Assembly (NCBI GenBank): GCA_934086485.1
Contig: CAKOIF010000021.1
Span: 1-22,510, forward strand
Direction of reading: 5' to 3'
Length of the DNA stretch: 22,510 nt
Origin: an uncultured Bacilli bacterium
GTDB lineage: Bacteria; Bacillota_I; Bacilli_A; RF39; UBA660
Below are positions 12,802 to 19,795 of the stretch, piece by piece. How positions within the stretch are numbered: the stretch's first letter is position 1; each line of letters starts with the position of its first letter. The position numbers and the translations under genes are program-made. Below the pieces are notes generated by a model. It was not told the origin of the DNA. It saw nothing but the letters and a program-made list of their open reading frames with translations, and did no database searches.

Positions 12802-14353
12802 AATTTTCTAAATATGCGTGAACAACAAGTCTAGATGTATCACTTTGACAAGTTGATAGGGTAAGTATTTTTGCATTTTCATCAAGATTTACATTAAAGT
12901 CATAAATACTACGGTCTTTGATTAATTTTATAAAGTCTAATTTTTCTTCATTACTATCAAAATTAGTGGTTAAATAATCAGTTGTTGTCGGAATAATATA
13001 TATTGAAAATATTTTATATTTATATGAACCATATAGGGTATCAAACGTAATTGTTAAGTTTTCTTCATTTGTATACCAATTTTTATATAATACTTTATTT
13101 AAAGTACCAAACATAACACCATTTAAAAATCTATTGTGTCCATATAAAATTATGTTATCATCAATTTTTGTAGTATTATTTGTATAGTCCATATAAATCC
13201 ATCCATTTGGATCTTTCTCTTTATATAAATTGTGAGTTAAATAATATTCATTATCAATACTTTTAGTTATAGCATAATCAATGTTAGTTTCATTAACTTT
13301 AACCCAGCCAACAACATCAGGATTAATTGTGGTAAGAGAGTACAAATAATTATTTTTTATTTCTAAACCATTTAAAGTTCTGTTATCAGTTTCTTCGTTT
13401 ATATCTTTAGCATTAATATAATCAATTACTTCATTTTGAATTTTACTTACTTTCATCATTGACTTATAATTATCATAAAATACATATATAAATGAAAATA
13501 GGATTATTGCAAATATAAGTATAGCAATCATTCTAAGTACTGCATTATTTGTTTCACTAGCAATATTATTTTCAATATATTCATTAGAATATTTTAATTT
13601 AAATGATATTTTATATTTCTTTTTAATTAATTTATTATTCTTTTTTAAGTATTCAATTACATTTGGATCATGTTCATTACCGTGAAGAATTATTTTAATA
13701 TTTTTTTGATTATTATTTTTAAGTATTTTTATTACAGTTTCTAAATCCTCTTTATTAAGTTTGTTAATATGAATTATTTTTAAATTTTTATTTATATCAC
13801 AAAATGTATTAAAATTTTGTATATCTTCATTAGAAAATGGAAATTCTAAATAAATATTATTTTTATAATATATAGATGAATATGTAGTAAGATTATTTGT
13901 TTCCATAAACTTTGAGGTGAATAATATTTCACTTCTTGATTCGGGAATATAACCATGTTTATCAAGTAATTCAAACATATATTGGGGTATATATTCAAAG
14001 CTAATATATTTTATATTATTTATTTTACATAATCTTTCACATAATTTATAAGGCATTATTTCATCAGATTCTAAATATAGTGAGTTAATTCCTTTGAATT
14101 TTGATAAGAAAGGTAAAAATATGTAAAGTACTTCGAGTGATTGAAAAGATAGAGTAGTAATAGAGTAATTTTTTATTAACTCATTAAAAAAAGTACAAAT
14201 TATTTTTTGATTTAAGAAAATATATTCATCACTAAATACTAGTTCATTGTTACTAATTACGTTAGTATTAAGCATATTTTTATAATCTGGATTAAGTTTT
14301 TTTCGCGTAATAAAACATAATCTATCGTTTTTAATTTTTACTAATATCTTCAC
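12800..14353 (-). CDS. Class B sortase with a large cytosolic N-terminal domain
   Basis: A cysteine transpeptidase that attaches surface proteins to the cell wall or to each other. The catalytic half (about 340-517) has the SrtB-like N-terminal motif DVVGWVKVNETNIDYAI, His406 in LYGHNRF, Cys502 in TLSTC and Arg508, so it is complete. Normal sortases are 200-280 aa with a membrane helix at the N-terminus. Here the helix (272-293, IAILIFAIILFSFIYVFYD) follows 270 residues that must be cytosolic. Those carry repeated strand/helix elements (INSLYLESDEIM, IKYISFEYI, LKIIHINKL, IKIILHGNEHD) reminiscent of a leucine-rich or other alpha/beta repeat. The start is GTG at 14351-14353 with AGGTAGG six bases upstream. 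It is divergent from a gene for an NPQTG protein, its likely substrate. Confidence 0.88.
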   Translation of the reverse strand: MKILVKIKNDRLCFITRKKLNPDYKNMLNTNVISNNELVFSDEYIFLNQKIICTFFNELIKNYSITTLSFQSLEVLYIFLPFLSKFKGINSLYLESDEIMPYKLCERLCKINNIKYISFEYIPQYMFELLDKHGYIPESRSEILFTSKFMETNNLTTYSSIYYKNNIYLEFPFSNEDIQNFNTFCDINKNLKIIHINKLNKEDLETVIKILKNNNQKNIKIILHGNEHDPNVIEYLKKNNKLIKKKYKISFKLKYSNEYIENNIASETNNAVLRMIAILIFAIILFSFIYVFYDNYKSMMKVSKIQNEVIDYINAKDINEETDNRTLNGLEIKNNYLYSLTTINPDVVGWVKVNETNIDYAITKSIDNEYYLTHNLYKEKDPNGWIYMDYTNNTTKIDDNIILYGHNRFLNGVMFGTLNKVLYKNWYTNEENLTITFDTLYGSYKYKIFSIYIIPTTTDYLTTNFDSNEEKLDFIKLIKDRSIYDFNVNLDENAKILTLSTCQSDTSRLVVHAYLEN

Positions 14354-14443
14354 AAATAACCTACCTTATATTAATTATGATAACACAAAACTTTACATTT
14401 TAATATAATTTTTTAAAAAAATATATTGTTTTTTAGAATTTTA

Positions 14444-14452
14444 TGATATAAT
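14444..14452 (+). promoter_or_regulatory. Extended -10 promoter of the NPQTG surface protein
   Basis: TGATATAAT at 14444-14452 is a perfect extended -10. The only -35-like hexamer (TTGTTT, 14426-14431) is 15 bases away, so the TG motif probably carries recognition. The 130-bp divergent region also must serve the minus-strand sortase, for which no clear promoter was found. Confidence 0.6.
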
Positions 14453-14483
14453 TAGGTCATAATAAAGATAGGAGAGTTGATGG

Positions 14484-15062
14484 ATGAAAAAGTTTTTTAG
14501 TTATTTACTAGTTATGGGAGCCTTTTTATGTATGCCTTTTATGGTAAAAGCAGCTGATTACAAAGAAACAATTAATGTTCCTGGTAATGCTGGTGATTTT
14601 ACCTCAACAACACTTTCATCAGGCGATGAACAAAGAACATACAAGATTATGGTAATTCTAGAAAATAATACTGACAATCATAAGGTTACTCAAAAAACTG
14701 TTAAATTCACTTTAGGAAAAGCAATTACTGAAGCTAAATGTGCTGACTTTGGTGAATACGTAACTGCAGGTGGTACTGTAACTAAGAATTCGGATGGTAC
14801 ATCTACTTTAAGTTGTACATTCGATAAAAGTGGTTCTTCGGATACAGGAAATAATTTCCAAATTGGATCTTTAATAGTAACTGTAAAAAAAGATTCCGCT
14901 GATGACGATTGTTCAATCGGAGTCGAAAATGGAAATTCTACTGGTACTAAAAATCCGCAAACTGGTGCTAGCCTTCCTTTAACAATTGTTACAATAGGAC
15001 TTGCTGTTGGTACTGGTGTATATTTCGGAACTAAAAAAAGAACAAAACTTTATAAAATTTAA
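14484..15062 (+). CDS. Cell-wall-anchored surface protein with NPQTG sorting signal
   Basis: A 192-aa exported protein. Residues 1-24 are a signal peptide (KK, hydrophobic core, cleavage probably after VKA-A). Residues 25-150 are a Thr/Ser/Asn-rich beta domain resembling cohesin or other adhesive modules, with three Cys (about 86, 111 and 143). The sorting signal is NPQTG (157-161), followed by a hydrophobic helix (163-182) and the basic tail KKRTK. NPQT-type signals are known class B sortase substrates, and a class B sortase is the divergent neighbour. GGAGAG is well placed before ATG 14484; the ATG at 14480 runs straight into a stop. A strong terminator follows. The function is unknown; it may be a small surface or pilin-like subunit. 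Confidence 0.85.
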   Translation: MKKFFSYLLVMGAFLCMPFMVKAADYKETINVPGNAGDFTSTTLSSGDEQRTYKIMVILENNTDNHKVTQKTVKFTLGKAITEAKCADFGEYVTAGGTVTKNSDGTSTLSCTFDKSGSSDTGNNFQIGSLIVTVKKDSADDDCSIGVENGNSTGTKNPQTGASLPLTIVTIGLAVGTGVYFGTKKRTKLYKI

Positions 15063-15078
15063 TTGATTTGTAATTTTT

Positions 15079-15105
15079 AATCTACCTTTATGGTAGATTT
15101 TTTTT
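15079..15105 (+). terminator. Rho-independent terminator
   Basis: AATCTACC pairs perfectly with GGTAGATT around TTTAT, followed by eight T's. It ends the NPQTG protein transcript before the two-component genes. Confidence 0.88.
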
Positions 15106-15143
15106 AATTTATTTAGTAAAATAATTTTTGAAAAGAGGCAAAA

Positions 15144-15791
15144 ATGAAAATACTTTTAATCGAAGATAATGAAGAAATTGCAAATGGTTTGTCATATACT
15201 TTTAAAGAAAATAACTATGATTTTTATCACGTAAATAGTTTAAATAAAGCTAAAAATATTATAAATAAAATAGATTTTAATTTAATAATTTTAGATGTAA
15301 CACTTGCTGATGGAAATGGTTTCGATTTTTATAAAGAAAATTTAAATTTAAAAAATATTCCTGTCATTTTTTTAACTGCTAAAGATAGTGAGGATGATAT
15401 TGTAAAGGGTTTTGAACTAGGATGTGCTGATTATATAACTAAACCCTTTATGACAAGAGAACTTCTTGCAAGAGTAGCAAGACTTTTATCAAATAAGAAA
15501 AATATTATTAGTGTAAATGGTATTACATTTGACATAGATAAAATGGAAGTTAAGAAAAATAATGAAATAATAAATCTAACTTCTTTAGAACTTAAAATTT
15601 TATATTTATTTATAACTAATATAGGTAAAGTTATAACTCGTGAATCGCTTCTTAATTACATTTATAACTTAACGGGTAATGATGTAAATGATAATACCAT
15701 AACTGTTTATTTAAAAAGAATAAGAGAGAAAATTGGTGATAATATTATTGAAACTAAAAAAGGAATAGGGTATATAATTAATGAAAAATAA
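15144..15791 (+). CDS. OmpR/PhoB-type response regulator
   Basis: A 215-aa cytoplasmic regulator. The receiver domain (1-115) has acidic E7/D8, phosphoacceptor D51 (LIILDVTLADG), T78 (FLTAK) and K100 (ITKPF), all conserved. The DNA-binding winged helix (about 125-213) contains LTSLELKILYLFITNIGKVITRESLL, then the recognition-helix region NDNTITVYLKRIREKIG, which marks the OmpR family. AAAGAGG precedes the ATG. No good promoter was found in the 39 bases after the terminator. The gene overlaps the histidine kinase by 11 bases, so they are co-translated. Its targets cannot be read from sequence; the adjacent surface-protein genes are obvious candidates. Confidence 0.95.
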   Translation: MKILLIEDNEEIANGLSYTFKENNYDFYHVNSLNKAKNIINKIDFNLIILDVTLADGNGFDFYKENLNLKNIPVIFLTAKDSEDDIVKGFELGCADYITKPFMTRELLARVARLLSNKKNIISVNGITFDIDKMEVKKNNEIINLTSLELKILYLFITNIGKVITRESLLNYIYNLTGNDVNDNTITVYLKRIREKIGDNIIETKKGIGYIINEK

Positions 15792-16971
15792 AAGAATGGT
15801 AATTTTAATTATAATAATAACTTTAGTGTATTTATTTGCCTTTAATATGATTTATTTATATCAAGAAACTATTTATAAAGAAAAATATAACAAGTTTGTA
15901 AATAATATTATTTATGTAGTAAAGAAAAATTATCCAAATGTAAGTAACAAAGAACTATCAGATATTTTAAATGGTAAATCAGAATATAATTATTTAAATG
16001 AATATGGAATAGATGTTGATAATGAATTTGCCCTTATGAGTATGAATAATGGAAATAGAAAAATATTAATTATTAATAATGCTGTTTTTGGTTTATTCAT
16101 TTTAATATTAATTGTTATTTTAATTAGTAGAAATAATTATGAAAACAAAAAACTCGAAGAGATAATTCATTTAATCGAAGAAATTAATAAGAAAAACTAT
16201 AATTTGAATATTAATGGTACTGACGAAACAATGATATCAAAGCTTAAAAATGAAATTTATAAAACAGTCGTTATGCTTAAAAATGATGCAGAAAATTCCT
16301 TAAAAGATAAAATTATTATTAAAACTTATCTCGAAGATATTTCTCATCAACTTAAAACACCACTTACTGTTATTAGCATTGCACTTGATAATTTAATAGA
16401 TAATCCAAATATGGATGAAAAATCTAGAAATGAATTTATTTCAAAAATAGCCAAGGAAAATGCGAATATAAATAATTTAGTCCAAAACCTTTTGAAACTT
16501 TCTAGATTTGATATTAATGTAATAAATTTTGATAATAAAAATATAAGTGTAAAAGACCTTTTAGATAAGTCAATAGATAAAGTTAGTTTAGTAGCGGATT
16601 TAAAAAATATAGATATAAAATTAAATATTTCTAATGATTTTAATTTGAATGTTGATCCTAATTGGCAAATTGAGGCAATATCAAATATAATTAAAAATGC
16701 TATTGAACACTCAAGTGAAAATGATGCTGTTTATGTATTTGCTGAAGATAATAAAATTTATAGTAAAATAGAAATTATTAATAATGGAGTAATTGATGAT
16801 AAAGAGTTAAATAAAATATTTGATAGATTTTATACAAATAAAAAAGGCTATTCAGAAAGTGTTGGTATAGGACTTTCTTTAGCCAAGAATATAATAGAAA
16901 AAAATAATGGTAAAATCGATGTAAATTCTAAAGATGGTAAAACAACTTTTATTATTAAATATTATAAATAA
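15781..16971 (+). CDS. Membrane sensor histidine kinase
   Basis: A 396-aa kinase. Two membrane helices (about 6-26 and 98-116) enclose a short extracellular sensor loop of some 70 residues, too small for a PAS or Cache domain. The DHp helix carries the H-box with His189 (ISHQLKTPL). The ATPase domain has the N-box NIIKNAIEHS and the G2-type box VGIGLSLAKNII. A conventional G1 box (DxGxG) is not obvious; IINNGVI stands in that place. The small extracellular loop suggests sensing of membrane or cell-surface stress, possibly with help from another protein, as with BceS-like kinases, although no ABC transporter is nearby. It should phosphorylate the regulator encoded upstream. A terminator follows. 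Confidence 0.93.
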   Translation: MKNKRMVILIIIITLVYLFAFNMIYLYQETIYKEKYNKFVNNIIYVVKKNYPNVSNKELSDILNGKSEYNYLNEYGIDVDNEFALMSMNNGNRKILIINNAVFGLFILILIVILISRNNYENKKLEEIIHLIEEINKKNYNLNINGTDETMISKLKNEIYKTVVMLKNDAENSLKDKIIIKTYLEDISHQLKTPLTVISIALDNLIDNPNMDEKSRNEFISKIAKENANINNLVQNLLKLSRFDINVINFDNKNISVKDLLDKSIDKVSLVADLKNIDIKLNISNDFNLNVDPNWQIEAISNIIKNAIEHSSENDAVYVFAEDNKIYSKIEIINNGVIDDKELNKIFDRFYTNKKGYSESVGIGLSLAKNIIEKNNGKIDVNSKDGKTTFIIKYYK

Positions 16972-17002
16972 AGGGTAATAAGAAATAAAATTATTACTTT
17001 TT
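16971..17002 (+). terminator. Terminator of the two-component operon
   Basis: GTAATAA (16975-16981) pairs with TTATTAC (16991-16997) around GAAATAAAA. Outer A-T and G-U pairs extend the stem, and a T run follows. Confidence 0.7.
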
Positions 17003-17062
17003 ATTTTGTTAAAAAAAGTTATTTAAAAAGTCCCACAAACCCAGTTTCTACCTAGTGTTGAT

Positions 17063-17207
17063 TTTCATAAATTATATACTTTTCGGAAAACTCATCCCCG
17101 TATTTATCTTATTCCTACTATAATTTAACCATTTTTTATAGCGATTTTCAAGCCTTTTTAGCGAAATTTGGTACCTTCATTTTCGCAAATGTATATAATT
17201 TATGAAA
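17063..17207. repeat. 17-bp perfect inverted repeat enclosing 111 bp, upstream of a surface-protein gene
   Basis: TTTCATAAATTATATAC (17063-17079) is the exact reverse complement of 17191-17207, and the match continues inward imperfectly (about 8 of 11). Each arm contains an outward-reading TATAAT; the right one (17194-17199) is the best -10 for the gene at 17244, but no good -35 lies before it. The reverse strand of the enclosed segment carries TTGAAA-n17-TTAAAT preceded by TGG. The 270-base gap here (16972-17243) holds no ORF and is C-rich on the plus strand, unlike its surroundings. It could be an invertible promoter segment, paired operators, or the remnant of one. Confidence 0.7.
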
Positions 17208-17243
17208 GGACACCACAGTATTTATAAGTGATGGGAGAGAATT

Positions 17244-18905
17244 ATGAAAATTAATAATATAAAAATTATGGGTGTATTTGCAAGTATTCTTTTATTATTT
17301 ATTGTAATAACTGCATCATTTGCATATTTTGGTTCCTTTGATGTAAATTTAAATAATAATGTAGCGGTAAATGTAAATTCAGTATCTCCTGGAGATGCAA
17401 CATTTACCTCGAATGCGACACAACTTAATTTACAAGTACCTGCGGCAAATATGAGTCAAACAGCCTCGAATAATGAAATAGCGGCAGCCTCAAATACTGC
17501 AACACTAACAGTAAATTTAACTGGAGCAGTAAATTTACTTACAACTTGTACATATGACATAGTTTATGAATATGATAGTACCTCAAATGTATATGGAAAA
17601 AGTCCGACTACAAAAAATGGTAATAAAGAAATCACATTACAAGTATCAAATGTAAATGGAACAAATAATTTTGCAAGTGAAAAGAACTTTGATTATGATT
17701 CAAGTTGGGGTGGACTAAAAAGAACTCTAGTAAGTGGAGCAACAATAGAAAGTATGGGAACACTAACTACACAAAATATATCAATAACTGGAAGATATTA
17801 TAACTTAACAATATCACAATCCTCTTTAGAAGGAAAGGCATTTACTGGAAAGATATATGTAACAAATCTTAGTTGTGAAACAAGTGAATTACCAGGTTAT
17901 TATACAATTCTTGCAAAGAGTAAAGTAAATGAAACGACACCAGATTTTGCAAGTACAGCGACAACAAATGAAGGTTTATATAAGGCAGACGATGATTATA
18001 CTGCAACAACAGGAATGAAATCATATTATTTTAGAGGAGCTGTAAATAATAACTGGGTAAAATTTGGAAAAGAAGGTACTAAGGATATATATTGGAGAAT
18101 AATCAGAATTAATGGCGATGGTTCAATAAGAATGATATATAGTGGAACAACAGCACCAACAAGTAGTACAGCAACAGTAATGACAGGAACAGGAACACAA
18201 ATCAATGCAACAACTTATGCATTTAATAGTAGTAGAGATAAAGCAGAGTATGTAGGCTATCAATATATAGAAGGACAGCAACACGGCTATGGAAAATGTA
18301 ATGGATCAAGTGTAAGTTGTACAGTAAATGGAAGTGCAGTATACAATAGTATAATAAAACAACAAGTAGATAAATGGTATGCGCAAACAACATTAGAAAA
18401 AGATAGTGCAACCAAAGCATTAATATCACAAGACCAAATATTCTGCAATGATCGAAGTGCCGGTTCTATACAAACAGAAGCATGGACATCGACTGTAAAA
18501 GCATATTATTATGGAGCATTTGGAAGGTTATATAGTAATAAAACACCAATACTAACTTGTCCAACAGAAAGTGATAAATTCGCAGTAAATATAAGTAATG
18601 AAAATGGAGTGTTAGATTATCCAGTAGGATTAATAACAGCAGATGAAGTTGCAATGGCGGGGGGCGTATATGATACAAGCAATAGTGACTATTATTTGTA
18701 TACAAACCAGGCTTATTGGTCGGAGTCGCCTTCTAGTTTCGTTAGTGGTCGTGGCTATGCTAATGAGTTCTTTGTCAGTTTGTCAGGTAAGTTGAATAAC
18801 AGTTCTGTGACTAATAATTTTGGCATTCGCCCTGTCGTTTCTCTATCTTCTAAAGCCAAGTTATCGGGTAGTGGAACATACGATGATGTTTACACAGTAA
18901 GTTAG
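17244..18905 (+). CDS. Exported C-type-lectin-like/DUF6273-like surface protein
   Basis: A 553-aa protein. The N-terminal hydrophobic segment (10-28) ends ITASFAYFGSFDVNL, a probable signal region of SipW/camelysin style. Residues 30-220 form a Thr/Asn/Ser-rich beta domain. From about 255 a second domain begins: YYFRGAVNNNWVKFG, YWRIIRINGDGSIRMIY, then YPVGLITADEVAMAGG, AYWSESPSSF and GIRPVVSLSS near the end. That motif order is typical of the formylglycine-enzyme/C-type-lectin-like fold found in DUF6273-like proteins and in targets of diversity-generating retroelements. There is no sorting signal; it may remain anchored by an uncleaved helix or be assembled by another route. The 3' end has different codon use. 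GGGAGAG precedes ATG 17244. A sortase follows. Confidence 0.82.
   Translation: MKINNIKIMGVFASILLLFIVITASFAYFGSFDVNLNNNVAVNVNSVSPGDATFTSNATQLNLQVPAANMSQTASNNEIAAASNTATLTVNLTGAVNLLTTCTYDIVYEYDSTSNVYGKSPTTKNGNKEITLQVSNVNGTNNFASEKNFDYDSSWGGLKRTLVSGATIESMGTLTTQNISITGRYYNLTISQSSLEGKAFTGKIYVTNLSCETSELPGYYTILAKSKVNETTPDFASTATTNEGLYKADDDYTATTGMKSYYFRGAVNNNWVKFGKEGTKDIYWRIIRINGDGSIRMIYSGTTAPTSSTATVMTGTGTQINATTYAFNSSRDKAEYVGYQYIEGQQHGYGKCNGSSVSCTVNGSAVYNSIIKQQVDKWYAQTTLEKDSATKALISQDQIFCNDRSAGSIQTEAWTSTVKAYYYGAFGRLYSNKTPILTCPTESDKFAVNISNENGVLDYPVGLITADEVAMAGGVYDTSNSDYYLYTNQAYWSESPSSFVSGRGYANEFFVSLSGKLNNSSVTNNFGIRPVVSLSSKAKLSGSGTYDDVYTVS
18711..18873 (+). other. Compositionally distinct 3' segment, candidate variable region
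   Basis: Codons 490-543 of the lectin-like gene use TCG, CGT, CGC, GTC, TTC, CCT and TTG, which the rest of the gene avoids (AGA for Arg, A-ending codons). Adenine falls to about 18 in the first 100 bases, far below the flanking DNA. The segment encodes the ligand-binding part of a lectin-like fold (YWSESPSSF to GIRPVVSL). After it, codons return to the A-rich norm (GGA ACA TAC GAT). This suits a retroelement-diversified region or an exchanged cassette. Confidence 0.5.
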
Positions 18906-18917
18906 AAATGGTATAAT
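18889..18917 (+). promoter_or_regulatory. Promoter of the second sortase gene
   Basis: TTTACA (18889-18894), a 17-base spacer ending in TGG, and a perfect TATAAT (18912-18917). The -35 is inside the end of the lectin-like coding sequence and the -10 overlaps the left arm of the following hairpin. Confidence 0.75.
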
Positions 18918-18943
18918 CTTTCTTGAAAAGGAAAGATTTTTTT
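18915..18943 (+). terminator. Terminator hairpin that also covers the sortase ribosome binding site
   Basis: AATCTTTC (18915-18922) pairs with GAAAGATT (18931-18938), followed by seven T's that run straight into ATG 18944. The right arm plus the two bases before it (AGGAAAGA) is the only ribosome binding site of the next gene. Confidence 0.7.
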
Positions 18944-19663
18944 ATGAAAATAGTTAAAAAGTTAATAGTAATTATACCGGTTATATTATTAATTAGTTTA
19001 TCTATTTATATTGGATTAACTTATTTTAATATTGGTAAATATGATGAGTATTATATTAATAATACAGTACCTGTTATGAAAGAGGAGTATATAGAGCAAA
19101 TTACACCTTTAAAGGAAAAATATAATAATAAAGACGTGGTGGGAACAATTTCAATTGATAATACAGATTTTAATACAGTAGTAATGCAAGGAAAAGATAA
19201 TTCATATTATTTAAATCATTTACCAGATAAAACTTATAATATAAATGGTTCAATATTTTTAGATTATAGAGTTAATATTGATAATAGTGATAAGTTACTT
19301 ATATTTGGCCATAGTTCACCAAGTTATTTTTTACCTATTATGATCATTGAAAATTTTAAAGATGAAGATTATTATAATGAACATCGATATATTTATTTAT
19401 CTTCGATTAAAGAAGTAAAAAAATATGAAGTATTTTCTGTTTTTGTTGAAACTTCAGATTGGACCTATATGAATTTAAATTATGCAAGTAAAGATGAATA
19501 TTTAAAACACTTACAAAATTTAAAAAGTAAATCATTTTATGATACCGGTGTTGAGGTAAATAAAAATGATAAAATTCTTATCATGCAAACATGTTCAAAT
19601 ATGAAAGAGTATAGTAAGTATCCTAAAAAATATATGCTTGTAATTGCAAAAGAAGTAAAATAA
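18944..19663 (+). CDS. Class B-like sortase with Lys at the catalytic Arg position
   Basis: A 239-aa membrane-anchored sortase of normal length, with its helix at residues 5-27. Class B features are VVGTISIDNTDFNTVVMQGKDNSYYL, the catalytic His123 in LIFGHSS and Cys217 in LIMQTC. After the Cys, the strand that should carry the Arg reads KYPKKYMLVIAKE: Lys228/Lys229 stand where family members have Arg followed by an aliphatic strand. This may alter activity or be tolerated. I choose ATG 18944, served by AAGGAAAG; an in-frame TTG at 18923 would lie in the hairpin. It stands between the lectin-like gene and a large VWA adhesin, which it may anchor or help polymerise. It is a different branch from the 517-residue sortase. 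Confidence 0.87.
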   Translation: MKIVKKLIVIIPVILLISLSIYIGLTYFNIGKYDEYYINNTVPVMKEEYIEQITPLKEKYNNKDVVGTISIDNTDFNTVVMQGKDNSYYLNHLPDKTYNINGSIFLDYRVNIDNSDKLLIFGHSSPSYFLPIMIIENFKDEDYYNEHRYIYLSSIKEVKKYEVFSVFVETSDWTYMNLNYASKDEYLKHLQNLKSKSFYDTGVEVNKNDKILIMQTCSNMKEYSKYPKKYMLVIAKEVK

Positions 19664-19692
19664 CTAAATTTCCAAAATTTGGTTATTTTTTT
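19661..19692 (+). terminator. Rho-independent terminator of the second sortase gene
   Basis: TAACTAAATTT pairs with AAATTTGGTTA (one G-U) around a 3-nt loop, followed by seven T's. The left arm starts in the stop codon. Confidence 0.82.
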
Positions 19693-19739
19693 GTATATTT
19701 TTCTTTTGATTTTCCTATAATACTAATATGAAAAAAATG

Positions 19740-19768
19740 TTGACATACACAATTATGTATGGTAGTAT
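19740..19768 (+). promoter_or_regulatory. Promoter of the VWA adhesin gene
   Basis: A consensus TTGACA (19740-19745), a 17-base spacer and TAGTAT (19763-19768) preceded by TGG (extended -10). AGGAGG follows at 19780-19785, before ATG 19796. Confidence 0.75.
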
Positions 19769-19795
19769 AAGGAACTATCAGGAGGTTTTTGGTTT

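Noticed and set aside
17009..17243. Structured non-coding RNA in the gap before the lectin-like gene
   Set aside because: Apart from the long inverted repeat I could not fold a convincing compact structure or match a known riboswitch.
18223..18705. Two minus-strand open frames within the lectin-like gene
   Set aside because: Leu/Tyr/His-rich products that arise from the A-rich opposite strand; no ribosome binding sites or promoters.
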